Positions 23,077 to 32,498 of a stretch of 64,000 nucleotides of DNA are shown here, one piece after another (positions within the stretch are counted from its first letter, which is position 1; the number at the start of each line of letters is the position of its first letter). Under the pieces are notes generated by a model. That model did not search any database. It was not told where the DNA came from and was given only the letters and a program-made list of their open reading frames with translations. Origin of the DNA: Channallabes apus (lineage: Eukaryota; Chordata; Actinopteri; Siluriformes; Clariidae); NCBI GenBank assembly GCA_030522415.1, contig CM060107.1:48266307-48330306 (forward strand), written 5' to 3'. A program made the position numbers and the translations under genes.

Positions 23077-23228
23077 TGGTTCTGGTGGAGACCCTTTGCT
23101 ATAATTTTGTTTGACTGAGGTTTTCTTTACGGCGGGGTTCAGGCCGTCTTGTCGCCGGTTGTGGTGTCGAGCGTCGCTGCTGACAGCGCAGGTGCTGGTC
23201 CAGCTTAATTGCCAGCGCTATGCAATCT

Positions 23229-23852
23229 TACATGGACATACTCATTCTGTTTATTATAATATGTCCTTTTAGCTGCATTGTAATATTTTGATTACTGGAA
23301 CTATAGCCGGCGGCGCGGTGGTGTAGTGGTTAGCACTGTCGCCTTGCACCTCCAGTGTCTGGGTTCGATTCCCCGGCCAGGCTCGATTCCCGTCTCTGTG
23401 TGCATGGAGTTTGCATGTTCTCCCCGTGCTTGGTGGGTTTCCTCCGGGTACTCCGGTTTCCTCCCACAGTCCAAAGATATGCAGGTTAGGCTAATTGGCG
23501 TTGCTAAAATTGCCCGTAGTGTGTGATTGGGTGTGTGTGTGCGCCCTGCGATGGATTGGCACCCTGTCCAGGGTGTACCCCGCCTAGTGCCCGAAGTCTC
23601 CTGGGATAGGCTCCAGGTCCCCCGTGACCCTGAACACAGGATTAAGCGGTATAGAAAATGAATGAATAGAAATGAATGGAACTATAGCCATTTGTGTATG
23701 TAGATGAGTTTGAGGTCTTTTTATTGAAAATGCAACATTTTATTTAATTTCTGATCAAAAGAATGAAATGAACTCAAAAAAAGATTTGTTCATTTTGATG
23801 AACACGATTTAAAGAACCGAGTCACTAAAATTATTCAAATTTCCCATCACTA
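23229..23852. mobile_element. hAT fragment (same family as 24524-25125), split by a SINE
   Basis: The sequence from CATACTCATTCTGTTTATTATAATATG to the terminal TTCCCATCACTA matches the right two-thirds of the element at 24524-25125. Its left end is missing at the gypsy junction. A SINE sits inside. Confidence 0.75.
23309..23676 (+). mobile_element. tRNA-derived SINE
   Basis: It begins GGCGGCGCGGTGGTGTAG and has a box-B-like GGGTTCGATTCC about 60 bp in. The body carries GCATGGAGTTTGCATGTTC, and the tail is a short GAATGAAT repeat. A 13-bp target duplication TGGAACTATAGCC flanks it (23296-23308 and 23677-23689). The uninterrupted target can be read in the related hAT at 24964-24976. A second copy is at 42291-42654. 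Confidence 0.88.
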
Positions 23853-24059
23853 CTCTGAGGTGATAAGAGGAACACTGGAGAGGAACACAACCCTCCTCTC
23901 GATCTTCTCTCTTGTGTAATGGCTGACGGACGACTATAAAAACACAGGACGTTTACATCCGAATCATTTCATTCACTTCTTAATACCTCTCACATTGTGT
24001 AGTGTCACTCATTAAGAAATCAACTTGCACTTATATGGTCTATAGTTAAACTGGGCTAT
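23853..24059. other. Short unassigned stretch
   Basis: A TATA-like CTATAAAAAC near 23934 is visible; nothing else is recognised. Confidence 0.25.
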
Positions 24060-24515
24060 ACATTTACAACTGAATCCAATGCTAGCAGTGGGCTACTTCA
24101 GGTTAACCTAGCTAGCATGCTAACGGTATTGCGGTTAACACGACACATTTAGGATAATGCCATTAACACCGCATAGCAATACAGTACAATAACTAGTTAA
24201 ATAACTTAAAAATATATATAATATTTCATGTTGTAAAATAATAAAAGTTACTTAAGGTCCCACTCACCTCTTAACTGAATGATGTGACGGGGCCATCGCT
24301 CAGGTTCGGCTGTGTTCCTCCTCCACAACACGCCCCTCTTCTAGATTCTTTAGAAATGTCATCATGATTTAAATCCGATATGTCGCGAATGTGTACCATT
24401 TGAGCAATAATAAAGCCTATAAGAGAGTTATAGTAAGCCATCTTGTGTAAGTATCTCAATAACGACATACACAAACCGTTACTGGGACCGTTTATGAGCT
24501 GTCGTTTCTGTCAGC
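24060..24515 (-). repeat. Dispersed repeat with small ORF, copy 1
   Basis: About 450 bp match 61665-62115 (for example AACCTAGCTAGCATGCTAACGG and TCGCTCAGGTTCGGCTGTG). On the minus strand, 24474-24271 encodes a 67-residue peptide starting MCMSLLRYLHKMAYYNSL and running toward a GTGAGT donor-like site at 24263-24268. The second copy encodes a longer version. The ORF family is not recognised. It may be an exon of a transposon or of a multi-copy gene. Confidence 0.55.
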
Positions 24516-24523
24516 GCGCGCAG

Positions 24524-25125
24524 TAGTGATGGGTCGTTCATGAACGGGTCGTCTTTTTGAACAAATCTTTAACATGACTCAGATGAACAAGTAGTCTCAG
24601 AGAGTGATTCTTTTATTTTCTATTGGGCGCACATGCGCAAAGCATCGCAAAACCTATGTTTAATTACAGGAAACAGAAATGAGTAGTTACCTTTGAGTCT
24701 TTTCGGTCCTGAGTCATTAGTTTTTTTTGTCACGTGACTCACATAGACGCTATGCAGTGCAGTACACAGAAAACAGAATTTAACGGTTCTACTCATTGAG
24801 TCTTCAAGTCCCGAGTCATTCGTTCCTTTGTCACGTGACTTCAGTAGTCGCTATGCGGTGCAATAGATTCAAAAGAACGAGCGACTCAGACTGGAAGATA
24901 TGAGAGGTGAGCTACTCATTCTGTTTATTATAATATGTCCTTAGCTGCAATATTTTCATTACTGGAACTATAGCCAAAATTTGTGTATGTAGACGTGTTG
25001 GGGTCTTTTTATTGAAAATGCAACATTTTATTTTATTCCTGATCAAAAGAACGAAATGAACTAAATCACTCAAAAAAAGATTAGTTGAACCGAGTCACTA
25101 AAATGACTCAAACTTCCCATCACTA
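24524..25125. mobile_element. hAT-type DNA transposon, 602 bp
   Basis: Inverted termini TAGTGATGGG and CCCATCACTA are flanked by GCGCGCAG (24516-24523) and GCACACAG (25126-25133). This is an 8-bp target duplication with two CpG-type changes. No transposase is present. Fragments of the same family are at 23229-23852 and 39289-39480. It interrupts the dispersed repeat, whose text resumes near 25200. Confidence 0.85.
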
Positions 25126-25231
25126 GCACACAGCTCAAAATGCACGAGAACCATACTGCGCATGTGCGTGCTACGGGAATGCATTGCGCGCTCAATAGCA
25201 CTCTGGCTGAGGATTAGATGTGATCTAGTAT

Positions 25232-25262
25232 CTAATAATAATAATAATAATAATAATAATAG
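25232..25262. repeat. (TAA)n microsatellite
   Basis: About ten TAA units. Confidence 0.95.
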
Positions 25263-25311
25263 AATAACATAGTTAGGTCAACAGCTACTGCAGTACAGGA
25301 CTGCAGGATAA

Positions 25312-25646
25312 TGTCATGAACGGGGTGTTATATTTTTGCCGGGGCGCAAAGAGCAGGCATAATCACAGAGGGGTGTTGTAAGCAAAAAGAGTCTTTTAAT
25401 CATATCAATAACGAAAGATAAATAAAGAAACAAGACAAACGAAAGCACAAACAACAAACTCAAACAATACTCAAAAGCATATGATGAAACAAGGGCTTTA
25501 TGGCAAGACACAGACTTAGGGACACATACAGGCTCTCATACCTGTTACACTAAACATAAGCCCTATGGCAAAACACAGGCTTAAGGACACATACTGTACA
25601 AAAACGAAGTAGGGAGCTGACACGCGAAGAGGAACCAGCGACACAT

Positions 25647-25679
<33 letters not shown>

Positions 25680-25885
25680 CTGTATGAGTGAACCTCTGCA
25701 TTTCCAACAAATAGATGCCACTATAATGGGCATCATCAACAATAACACTGCCAAAATCCACACCAAAAATTTTAATGAATCTAAAATGTGTGTGTGTCTG
25801 TTGAGAAGACCTGATGTACAATAAAAAATCATTACATTAACATAATTATATACTAAAGTAACTAAACCGAACAGTGTTTTATGTA
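25312..25885. other. Possible LTR remnant and unassigned DNA
   Basis: 25312-25549 begins TGTCATGAAC and ends CCTGTTACA, with a polyadenylation-like signal in reverse, so it resembles a short minus-sense LTR, but no target duplication fits. A partly repeated block (GGCAAGACACAGACTTAGGG at 25502 and a close copy at 25567) follows. A (GT)n tract lies at 25654-25679. From 25815 the text matches 17090-17165, part of the receptor intron. Confidence 0.3.
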
Positions 25886-26156
25886 CACTGTAACAAATTG
25901 ATGTAAAGTTATAGGACTTTTTTTTTTTTACAGTTTCCGACTGTTTTTTTCGCAGCATTACTGTGATTTACAATATTTAACTGTAAATATTGTATTTACA
26001 GTTTAATACACTACAGTATACAGTATTTAACTGTAAATTAGATAATCAACACACTTTTGAAAACAATTACCGTTCTGTCGCACTTTATTGCAATTGGTTT
26101 TAAAAAAATACAGTAATTAGCTGCAAATTGCAAAGGATTTTGGGATCTTCAGTGAT

Positions 26157-26830
26157 GTGGGGACTCCATGCTGCCAGGATCTGTTCATCCATCATAATCG
26201 TGGAAATTTTGTGGAATCTATGGATGTTCTAAAATCAAATGACTTGTTTCATGCTTGCAACACTGGCACTTTAAAAACTGACGAGAGAAGAAAAACTGTC
26301 TTTAAACGTCAGTTAAGATATGTTGAGCCAGTTCCTATTTTTCTTGGACTTTCTTTCAAAGTCAGTTGGGCATGCAACAGTCATGTTGCTATAAACAACT
26401 AATGAAATCCTCATCTAGGCCAAAAGACATCTTGGAAGACATATGGGATGGGAGCAACATTGCATCAAATGCAATTTTTCAGTCAGATGACACATTGACT
26501 TTGTACCAGGCTACACTTGAAGTGGTAAATCCACTAGGATCTGGAAGGAAAAAACATAAAGTGCTGGCTGTGTCGGCTCTAGCAGACATACCACCTCATA
26601 ACATATCAAGTGTGGATGAAATGCAGCTGGTAATGCTTTGTTGAGAATAAGATTATAAATATTTTGGATCAGAGACAGCCTTTGGGTCACTTACTGTATC
26701 ACTGACTTGAAGGACTTAGAAGTAGCTGGCATACCTTTTCCAGATGATCACACATACCGAGCCACATTGTGTCCTATTGCCGGAGATAATCTTGGCTCAC
26801 ACAATATAGGGGCTTTAATGAAAACTTCAG
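26157..26830 (+). pseudogene. Transposon-associated ORF of unknown function, frameshifted
   Basis: Three frames in succession carry text I recall from a multi-copy, repeat-associated protein family of fish and invertebrates: RRKTVFKRQLRYVEPVPI (26290-26340), NPLGSGRKKHKVLAVSALAD (26530-26590), then DLKDLEVAGIPFPDD and IAGDNLGSHNIG (26710-26815). The last motif is the most characteristic. No catalytic motif is obvious. At least two frame changes and one stop break it. It lies inside the inverted-repeat element and was probably mobilised with it. Confidence 0.5.
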
Positions 26831-26857
26831 TAAGTGCAAGTACTTTTGCTGAATTTG

Positions 26858-26945
26858 TGGGCCTCTGAGTGGCCTATCATCCGGAGATCGCAGGTTCGAA
26901 CCCCGGGTGATGCTGAATTGGACACGACTAGATTGGGGGGAAAGA
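26858..26945 (+). mobile_element. tRNA-derived SINE fragment
   Basis: It contains a consensus RNA polymerase III box B, GGTTCGAACCC, and a box-A-like GGGCCTCTGAGTGGCC 30 bp upstream, but no tRNA cloverleaf. It sits near the right end of the TA-flanked element. Confidence 0.5.
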
Positions 26946-27192
26946 ATTGGGCAGGACTAAAAATGTTGTATTTTATTTTAAATGCTGTTAAAAATACAAG
27001 TTGTGCGAATAATTATTTACCACTAAAATACAGTAAACAGTACAACATCACAGCAATAAACTGTATATCAAAATACAGCAATTTACTGTAGTCTATTTCT
27101 ACAGTGCAAATACTGTAATAAAACAGCATTTTACTGGTAAAACTGCTGCCAGTAATTTACTGTAATTTTACATGAAAATTTTTTACAGTGTA

Positions 27193-27422
27193 CATTTACC
27201 TGATGCAGTTATCCAAAGCAAGGTTAAATGTCAGCTTGATGATGCTGGGACTTAAACTCATTACCTTCAGAGCAGTAGCACAATCTGCCTTAACCACTGA
27301 GCTCCCACTACCTCTGTACATTTCCTCCTCATGTCTGAATGATCTACTCATCTGAATCAACTCAGTGCATAACTTTATATTGTTATATATTAAAAGAAAA
27401 TATTTTGCACTTGGCGATATCT

Positions 27423-27467
<45 letters not shown>

Positions 27468-27747
27468 TTCTTTATAGCAAAAGTAAATAAATAAAAACTA
27501 GAAACTGTTTTTTTAGATGTAGCTGTAACATGGTGTCTAACCACAGCTGTCTAACTATAAGTGGCTCTCTGGGAAAAATACACACATGACCAGATAACAC
27601 ACACATCATTTCAACACTGGCCTGAAAAATAAGAGATTGGAATTAAATGCACTGAAGCTTAATAATTTTAATACATTTTCATTTTAAAATGTTGTAATTA
27701 TGTTCTATTCAGTAGATTCTGGGTGTTTTGTGTCTTTGTTCCTGTAG
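27193..27747 (+). other. Receptor intron 1, 3' part
   Basis: 27193-27311 matches 17168-17271, and 27345-27420 matches 58375-58440 and, weakly, 49105-49150. A (GT)n tract occupies 27425-27469. No further exon is visible before the acceptor at 27746-27747. Confidence 0.5.
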
Positions 27748-28056
27748 GCTGCGCTCTCTCTGGTGTTACTAATCAGACAGAAATCACACGACACAGAGGT
27801 GATTCAGTGCTGTTACCCTGCTCCTGCTCTGACCTGAACACCAAACCTCAGAAACTCACCTGGGAGACCATCAGAACAGGACGTATAACAGAAGTGTTAA
27901 ATGATGAGCACTACAGTGGCAGAGTTCAGCTGTTTAATAACATTTCTCCTGCTAATCTGTCTCTGTTCATATCTAACCTGAGTGTAGAGGATCAGGGACA
28001 CTACAGGTGCAACACTGGATCACAGGAATACAGAGACATCTGGCTTTATGTTGATG
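27748..28056 (+). CDS. Ig-superfamily receptor exon 2: first V-like Ig domain
   Basis: The exon follows a pyrimidine-rich acceptor (TTTGTTCCTGTAG) and ends at G/GTAAAG, phase 1 at both ends, 309 bp, the usual layout of an Ig-domain exon. It encodes a complete V-type domain: VLLPCSCSD with the first canonical Cys and a nearby extra Cys, LTW as the core Trp, NLSLFISNLS, and EDQGHYRC with the second canonical Cys. Four N-glycosylation sequons are present. The protein would be an extracellular receptor domain. The family resembles multi-gene fish immune receptors; I cannot separate MDIR-, DICP- and B7-like groups by eye. No stop interrupts it. Confidence 0.85.
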
Positions 28057-28589
28057 GTAAAGTATTTAAATACACAAAAACATGATATTTAATGTGAATG
28101 AATACTCTTCAAATTTTGTTAATTTATTACAAACATACTGTATCATTTACAATAACTAAAGGGGGAAGAATCTGTCATATTGTTAATGTCAGTATCAAGT
28201 TATAAATAACAATAAATTCTGATTATGCGTATCAGACTTACTTGAAACTTTGGACTGTTATCAGATTTGATTTGAAATAGTTTAAATCAATATCTTTTGT
28301 AACTTTGTAGTGTTTATAGAGCTCTTGTGCACCTGTATAGTCCCTTCATGACACCTGACATAATCCTACATAAACATTAATAAAGCCTTCAGTCGGTGTC
28401 ACAGTCACCATGTTATCTTAATTTTAATTTATTACCTGAAACATCAAAATTATGCATTTGTGACATGCAACTTTAAATCGAATTTACAGTCAAAGAAAAA
28501 TCAACATAACTCACTTTATATAATGATCTAAAGTAAGTGAACCTGGAAAGTGTCATAACACCATTTAATGTCTACAGAAATCAGTCACT
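28057..28589 (+). other. Receptor intron 2, before the LTR insertion
   Basis: AT-rich intron sequence without repeats that I recognise. Confidence 0.4.
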
Positions 28590-28942
28590 TGTCATGTTTC
28601 TTACTCCTATGTCTGTGTCGGGCATGTTTGCGAGGCATGATCGCGGAGGCGAGCTGACGGTTCAACAAAGTCCTTTATTCTTAAAGTAAATAAACATAAC
28701 ACCAAACACAAACTAATCATACAACAACAAATGCTAGACGCCTGACTGGAGTTCAGCCAGGCTATTTATACAAAACATAATCAAATAATAATTGGCTTTC
28801 CTCGGTTCAGGTGAGCTTCTACGTCACCTGACTGAGGTGCAAACTGGGAAATGAAGTCAAAATGAAACATAAAACAAACTACAACACAAAACTAACACAA
28901 AACAACCGGCGTTCTGGCGCCACCTAGGGGTTAACCGTTACA
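28590..28942 (-). repeat. 3' LTR of the gag-only element
   Basis: Almost identical to 30762-31114, with about six single-base differences by eye. A short G-rich purine tract (minus sense, 28943-28953) abuts it. Confidence 0.85.
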
Positions 28943-30701
28943 TTATCCCCCCCAAAAAAATGCTCCTCCGGAGCATCACCGGAGGCCCCGGACACCCACC
29001 CCAATGTTCTCCCTTTTGCCTCCCGTTCAGGTGGCTGGGTGACGGGGCTGGAGGCGTGCTCGGCGGCTGCTGAGCTGGAGACGTGCTCGGCGGCTGCCGA
29101 CGCGCTGGAGACGTGCTCGGCGGCTGCCGACGCGCTGGAGACGTGCTCGGCGGGTGCCGACGCGCTGGAGACGTGCTCGGCGGCTGCCGACATGCTGGCG
29201 ACGTGTTTGGAGGCTGCCGCGTTGGGAACGGCATTGAGCTCGACGATGGCAGTGCTGGAGCTGGCTCTGAGCTCGACGGCGGCGCTGGAGCCGGCTCTGA
29301 GCTCGACGGTGGCGCTGGTGCTGACTCGGGGTTCGACGGCGGCGACGGAGCTGGCTCTGAGCTTGACGGCGGCGACGGAGCCGTCACTGAGCTCGACGAC
29401 GGCGTTGGAGCGTGCACTGTGCTCAATGTCGGCGTTGGAGCGTGCACTGTGCTCGACGTCGGCGTTGGAGCTGGCACTGCGCTCGACGACGGCGTTGGAG
29501 CGTGCACTGTGCTCAACGACGGCGTTGGAGCGTGCACTGCGCTCGACAGCGGCATTGGAGCGTGCACTGTGCTCGACGACGGCGTTGGAGCTGGCACTGA
29601 GCTCCACAGCGGCGACGGAGCTGGCTCTGAGCTCGACGACGGCGTTGGAGCATGCACTGCGCTCGACGACGGCGTTGGAGCTGGCACTGAGCTCAACAGC
29701 GGCGTTGGAGCGTGCACTGCGCTCGACGACAGCGTTGGAGCGTGCACTGTGCTCGACGGCGTCGTTGGCTCAATGTCGTCCTCAAAGCCGGGAGGTTGTG
29801 GCAGAACGGGTGCTTGGCTCAGCGGCTGCTGACACGCTAGCGCGCTGTCCTCAGAGCCGGGAGGCGGCGGCAGAACGAGTGCTTGGGACAGCGGCTGCTG
29901 ACACGCTAGCGCGCTGTCCTCAAAGCTGGGAGGCGGCGGTAGAGCGGGTGCTTGGCTCAGCGGCTGCTGACACGCTAGTGCGCTGTCCTCAAAGCCGGGA
30001 GGCGGCGGAAGGACGATGCTCTCTAGCGTCTGAGCGTTAGTGAGGCTCGGTGGCCGCTGAAGCGCTGCAACGGGGCTCAGTGGAGGCTGAAGAGCTCGCT
30101 CGCTGTCACGCGCCGGCTCGTGATTCCCCGCATCGAGCACAGGAGGCGGCGGAAGAACCTCCTCTTCCTCCCTGTTCAGCGCTGATACCGGACTCTCCGT
30201 CTGCTGTGTGTCAAAGAGTGCAGGTGGGGGAAGAGACAGCTCAGAGCCCGCTTCGCGGCTCTCCTGGAAATGGAGAATCATCTGCTGGAGCTCCTTCACC
30301 TGCTCCCGCATATCTCGCACTCGCTCCGGAATCCACCACATGAGCTCGTTCTCCTCTCTCTGCTGCTGCTCTGCCTGGGGTTTTCTCTCCCCCGCGTCTC
30401 CGCCGTACTTGGGCTTCCTCGCCCTTCTCTTCTCTTCGGGGAACCACGTGACCCCGTGCTGCGTCGCCCCTGAATGGCGTCCGCCGAATGGCGAGCCTGC
30501 AGTCCTCCCAGCTCTGTGGTGCCTCTCTCTCTCTCTCCTCGCTGCTCTCCCGCAAGTGCTCCTGCTCCTCCAGCAAGCTGTACTCCCAGCTGCGGTACAT
30601 TTCTTCTTCGTCGTCAACCAACCCGCTGTAATTCCAGCTGCAGTACCTCTCCTCGCTGTCCCGCAGCCACTCCGCCAGCTCGGGCGAGATCGTTCCAGCA
30701 T
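28938..30701 (-). CDS. Proline/serine-rich repeat protein of the non-autonomous element (587 residues)
   Basis: The minus-strand frame has a basic N-terminus, then RDMREQVKELQQMILHFQES, which looks like a coiled coil. After it come four copies of a roughly 22-residue unit around FEDSALACQQPLSQA, followed by some twenty 10-residue units of the type APTPSSSTVH, and at the C-terminus four units of the type PSTSPARRQP. It has no zinc knuckle and no enzyme motif. A second open frame (30840-30241) overlaps its start and begins next to the LTR, so the two may normally be one protein joined by a frame change. A structural, gag-like role is a guess. Confidence 0.5.
   Translation of the reverse strand: MLERSRPSWRSGCGTARRGTAAGITAGWLTTKKKCTAAGSTACWRSRSTCGRAARRERERHHRAGRTAGSPFGGRHSGATQHGVTWFPEEKRRARKPKYGGDAGERKPQAEQQQREENELMWWIPERVRDMREQVKELQQMILHFQESREAGSELSLPPPALFDTQQTESPVSALNREEEEVLPPPPVLDAGNHEPARDSERALQPPLSPVAALQRPPSLTNAQTLESIVLPPPPGFEDSALACQQPLSQAPALPPPPSFEDSALACQQPLSQALVLPPPPGSEDSALACQQPLSQAPVLPQPPGFEDDIEPTTPSSTVHAPTLSSSAVHAPTPLLSSVPAPTPSSSAVHAPTPSSSSEPAPSPLWSSVPAPTPSSSTVHAPMPLSSAVHAPTPSLSTVHAPTPSSSAVPAPTPTSSTVHAPTPTLSTVHAPTPSSSSVTAPSPPSSSEPAPSPPSNPESAPAPPSSSEPAPAPPSSSEPAPALPSSSSMPFPTRQPPNTSPACRQPPSTSPARRHPPSTSPARRQPPSTSPARRQPPSTSPAQQPPSTPPAPSPSHLNGRQKGEHWGGCPGPPVMLRRSIFLGGIM
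29046..30020. repeat. Three adjacent GC-rich minisatellites
   Basis: A 30-bp unit (GCTGGAGACGTGCTCGGCGG...) repeats about five times at 29046-29216. A second 30-bp unit (GGCGTTGGAGCGTGCACTGT...) repeats about seventeen times at 29250-29770. A unit of about 66 bp repeats four times at 29785-30020. Unit lengths divisible by three keep several frames open on both strands. Confidence 0.85.
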
Positions 30702-30840
30702 CCCCCCAAAAATTGTTCAGGGGGAAATCCTCCGCCATGCCACTTGGTTGGTCTAGCATTCTGTCATGTTTCTTACTCCTATGTCTGTGTCGGGCGTGTT
30801 TGCGAGGCATGATCGCGGAGGCGAGCTGACGGTTCAACAA
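30241..30840 (-). CDS. N-terminal ORF of the non-autonomous element
   Basis: The 199-residue frame begins inside the 5' LTR and crosses into the interior (internal Met at MLDQPSGMAEDF, a few codons past the LTR). It is rich in Trp-Ser/Glu-Glu (EERYCSWNYSG, DDEEEMYRSWEYS, a twice-repeated pattern) and then in Arg. It resembles the acidic head of a gag-like protein. The overlap with the 587-residue frame suggests either a programmed shift or an indel. Confidence 0.4.
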   Translation of the reverse strand: MLNRQLASAIMPRKHARHRHRSKKHDRMLDQPSGMAEDFPLNNFWGDAGTISPELAEWLRDSEERYCSWNYSGLVDDEEEMYRSWEYSLLEEQEHLRESSEEREREAPQSWEDCRLAIRRTPFRGDAARGHVVPRREEKGEEAQVRRRRGGEKTPGRAAAERGERAHVVDSGASARYAGAGEGAPADDSPFPGEPRSGL

Positions 30841-31114
30841 AGTCCTTTATTCTTAAAGTAAATAAACATAACAGCAAACACAAACTAATCATACAACAAC
30901 AAATGCTAGACGCCTGACTAGAGTTCAGACAGGCTATTTATACAAAACATAATCAAATAATAATTGGCTTTCCTCGGTTCAGGTGAGCTTCTATGTCACC
31001 TGACCGAGGTGCAAACTGGGAAATGAAGTCAAAACGAAACATAAAACAAACTACAACACAAAACTAACACAAAACAACCGGCGTTCTGGCGCCACCTAGG
31101 GGTTAACCGTTACA
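30762..31114 (-). repeat. 5' LTR of the gag-only element
   Basis: Direct repeat of 28590-28942, of the same length. Confidence 0.85.
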
Positions 31115-31430
31115 TCAGTAGACTCGGTGTTATATCAACTTAACATTAACATTGATAAACACTGTCTGTACATCAGAGTGTTACTTTTATTTATACTCTA
31201 TTCATAAGGTACATGCCATGAACATGAACGTAAATATAAATTTTAAATGTTTTTACCTAAGATCTATATCTAAATTAAAATTGTTATTTCCAAATATAAG
31301 AGCATTAACAGATAAATACCATCCTTTACAAATCTCTTCTGGTTTGCAGCAGAAAATGTTGTGATTTACAAGCAGGGAATATTAATAATCACAGAACTTC
31401 TGTTATTAACTGTAAATGTTATGTTCACAG

Positions 31431-31742
31431 GCTGTGAGCTGGTGATGAAGACAGAGGTAGAGCATGTGACTGTGTTCACAGGAGAGTCTGTAGTTCTGCC
31501 CTGCGTCTGCACTGACATACAGGACAAACCACAGGATCTAAAATGGGAGTTTAATAGAAACAATCACTATCAGGAAATTTACCCTAAACAGACTGAACAT
31601 CACAGAAACAAAGTCAAACTGGTCAGTAACAACCCTCCAGGAAACGTCTCTCTACTCATATCAGACCTGACTGAAGAGGACCAGGGAGAATACACATGTT
31701 CTGTACAGGCTGATAGCAGAAATATCAGAATATCTGTTAAAG
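31431..31742 (+). CDS. Ig-superfamily receptor exon 3: second V-like Ig domain
   Basis: The acceptor is TGTTATGTTCACAG and the donor AG/GTACAC; the 312-bp exon is phase 1 on both sides. The translation shows VVLPCVCTD (canonical Cys plus the same nearby extra Cys as exon 2), LKWEF as the core Trp, GNVSLLISDL with one glycosylation sequon, and EDQGEYTC with the second canonical Cys. It is therefore a sister domain of exon 2, likely from duplication. It has no stop. The donor differs from the usual GTAAGT/GTGAGT, which could weaken splicing. Confidence 0.85.
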
Positions 31743-31886
31743 GTACACTTGTTTATTAATGACTGTGAGCATGCTTTACTCCAGCGTTTTCTGCTATATT
31801 ACCGAATTGATTAACAAAATAATACTAAAATAAAATATATATATTTTTAAAGTTCTTAGTTTTTAATATGTTTTGTTTCTTTTCAG

Positions 31887-31991
31887 TAGGAAGAAGAGAA
31901 ACTTCAACACAGTCGAGAAAAACAGAAACAAAACCTTCAAAAGAACAGCCTCAGAGTAAAACAACACAGTCTCCAACAACACTGGAACAAG
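31887..31991 (+). CDS. Ig-superfamily receptor exon 4: Ser/Thr/Gln-rich stalk
   Basis: The acceptor TTTCTTTTCAG and donor G/GTAAAG bound 105 bp in phase 1-1. It encodes a 35-residue hydrophilic segment rich in Ser, Thr, Gln and Lys, with TSTQSR, TKPSKEQPQS and TTQSPTTL. This is typical of an extended stalk that could carry O-linked glycans between Ig domains and the membrane. It follows exon 3 by only 144 bp. The next host DNA is broken 53 bp later by the chromovirus insertion. Confidence 0.75.
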
Positions 31992-32044
31992 GTAAAGAGT
32001 CGAATTCATTACAGCTCACATAAGACAAGATATTATTAGATAAG

Positions 32045-32498
32045 TGTCATGACTGCTGCTTGTAAGAGGCGGACGCAAGTGCAGGTGAAAGTGACAGAGT
32101 CTTTATTAACACGAATAATCCCCACGAACAGAAAATCCCAAAAATAACTCCCCACTCAGTGCCGTTTCTCGTGTCAACGCGAGGCTGCTTAGTCCCGGGG
32201 TTATGACCCCTCTCCTGCCGCATTTATCAGTCCTGGAAAGGAGAATCAGGCTTTGTCAGCGTTTCTTAGTTACAACACAGACACACAGACTTTTACTATG
32301 CACAACGGTGGACGAACGGGTGGTTCCGGGGTCGGCTGGTTTATATAGGTGCACACAAAGGGGAGACACAGGTGATTCTACCTACAGGTAATCACGACTG
32401 ACATATACACACAGACACACTAGGGGGAGACAAAGGCTGCGGCTCAGTAGTCCGGGGAACCGGATCTTCTCTGAGGCCGTGGTGGTCCAGATGTTACA
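32045..32498 (-). repeat. 3' LTR of the chromovirus
   Basis: It runs from TGTCATGACTGC to GATGTTACA in plus sense. On the coding strand it holds a CTATATAAACC TATA box (near 32338-32348) and AATAAAGAC near its end. Confidence 0.95.

Larger units (their letters stand above)
17272..23228 (-). mobile_element. Ty3/gypsy chromovirus copy, truncated and internally deleted, its LTR split by a LINE
   Basis: The 3' LTR (minus sense) occupies 17272 to about 17520 plus 21016-21129; a LINE separates the two parts. Next to it, 21130-21150 is a polypurine-type tract. The internal region gives RNase H/RT, protease and gag zinc knuckle in minus-strand order and stops at 23228 inside gag, so the 5' LTR is missing. 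Compared with the full copy at 32-37 kb, about 1.6 kb between the chromodomain and RNase H is deleted. LTR ends match the solo LTR at 5535-6084. Confidence 0.85.
25886..27190. mobile_element. TA-flanked inverted-terminal-repeat element carrying an ORF
   Basis: It starts CACTGTAACAAATT and ends AAATTTTTTACAGTG, with TA on both sides (25884-25885 and 27191-27192). The empty site can be read in the paralogous intron at 17160-17172 (TGTGTACATTTACC), which confirms the insertion. The interior repeats ACTGTAAAT many times near both ends and encloses a decayed coding region. Confidence 0.75.
28590..31114 (-). mobile_element. Gag-only, non-autonomous LTR retrotransposon
   Basis: Two 353-bp LTRs (plus-sense TGTCATGTTTC to CCGTTACA) flank a 1.8-kb GC-rich interior with no protease, RT, RNase H or integrase. 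Flanking pentamers are TCACT (28585-28589) and TCAGT (31115-31119), a target duplication with one mismatch. Read on the minus strand the LTR is TGTAAC...CATGACA, the same terminal bases as the chromovirus at 32-37 kb, which is a plausible helper. It is inserted in receptor intron 2. Confidence 0.8.

Noticed and set aside
25312..25549. Firm call of a solo LTR
   Set aside because: The termini look right but no target duplication fits and no second copy exists in the window; listed only as possible.
26870..26905. Apparent tRNA gene with a perfect box B
   Set aside because: No acceptor or anticodon stem can be formed. It is a SINE head inside a transposon.
29039..30040. Plus-strand ORF of 333 codons, and a second of 249 codons in another frame
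   Set aside because: They are the reverse and shifted readings of the minisatellite coding region of a minus-strand LTR element; no independent motif supports them.
27748..31742. Calling the receptor NITR or LITR
   Set aside because: The two-domain layout, the extra Cys and the tail do not allow a specific family call by eye, so only an Ig-superfamily receptor is claimed.
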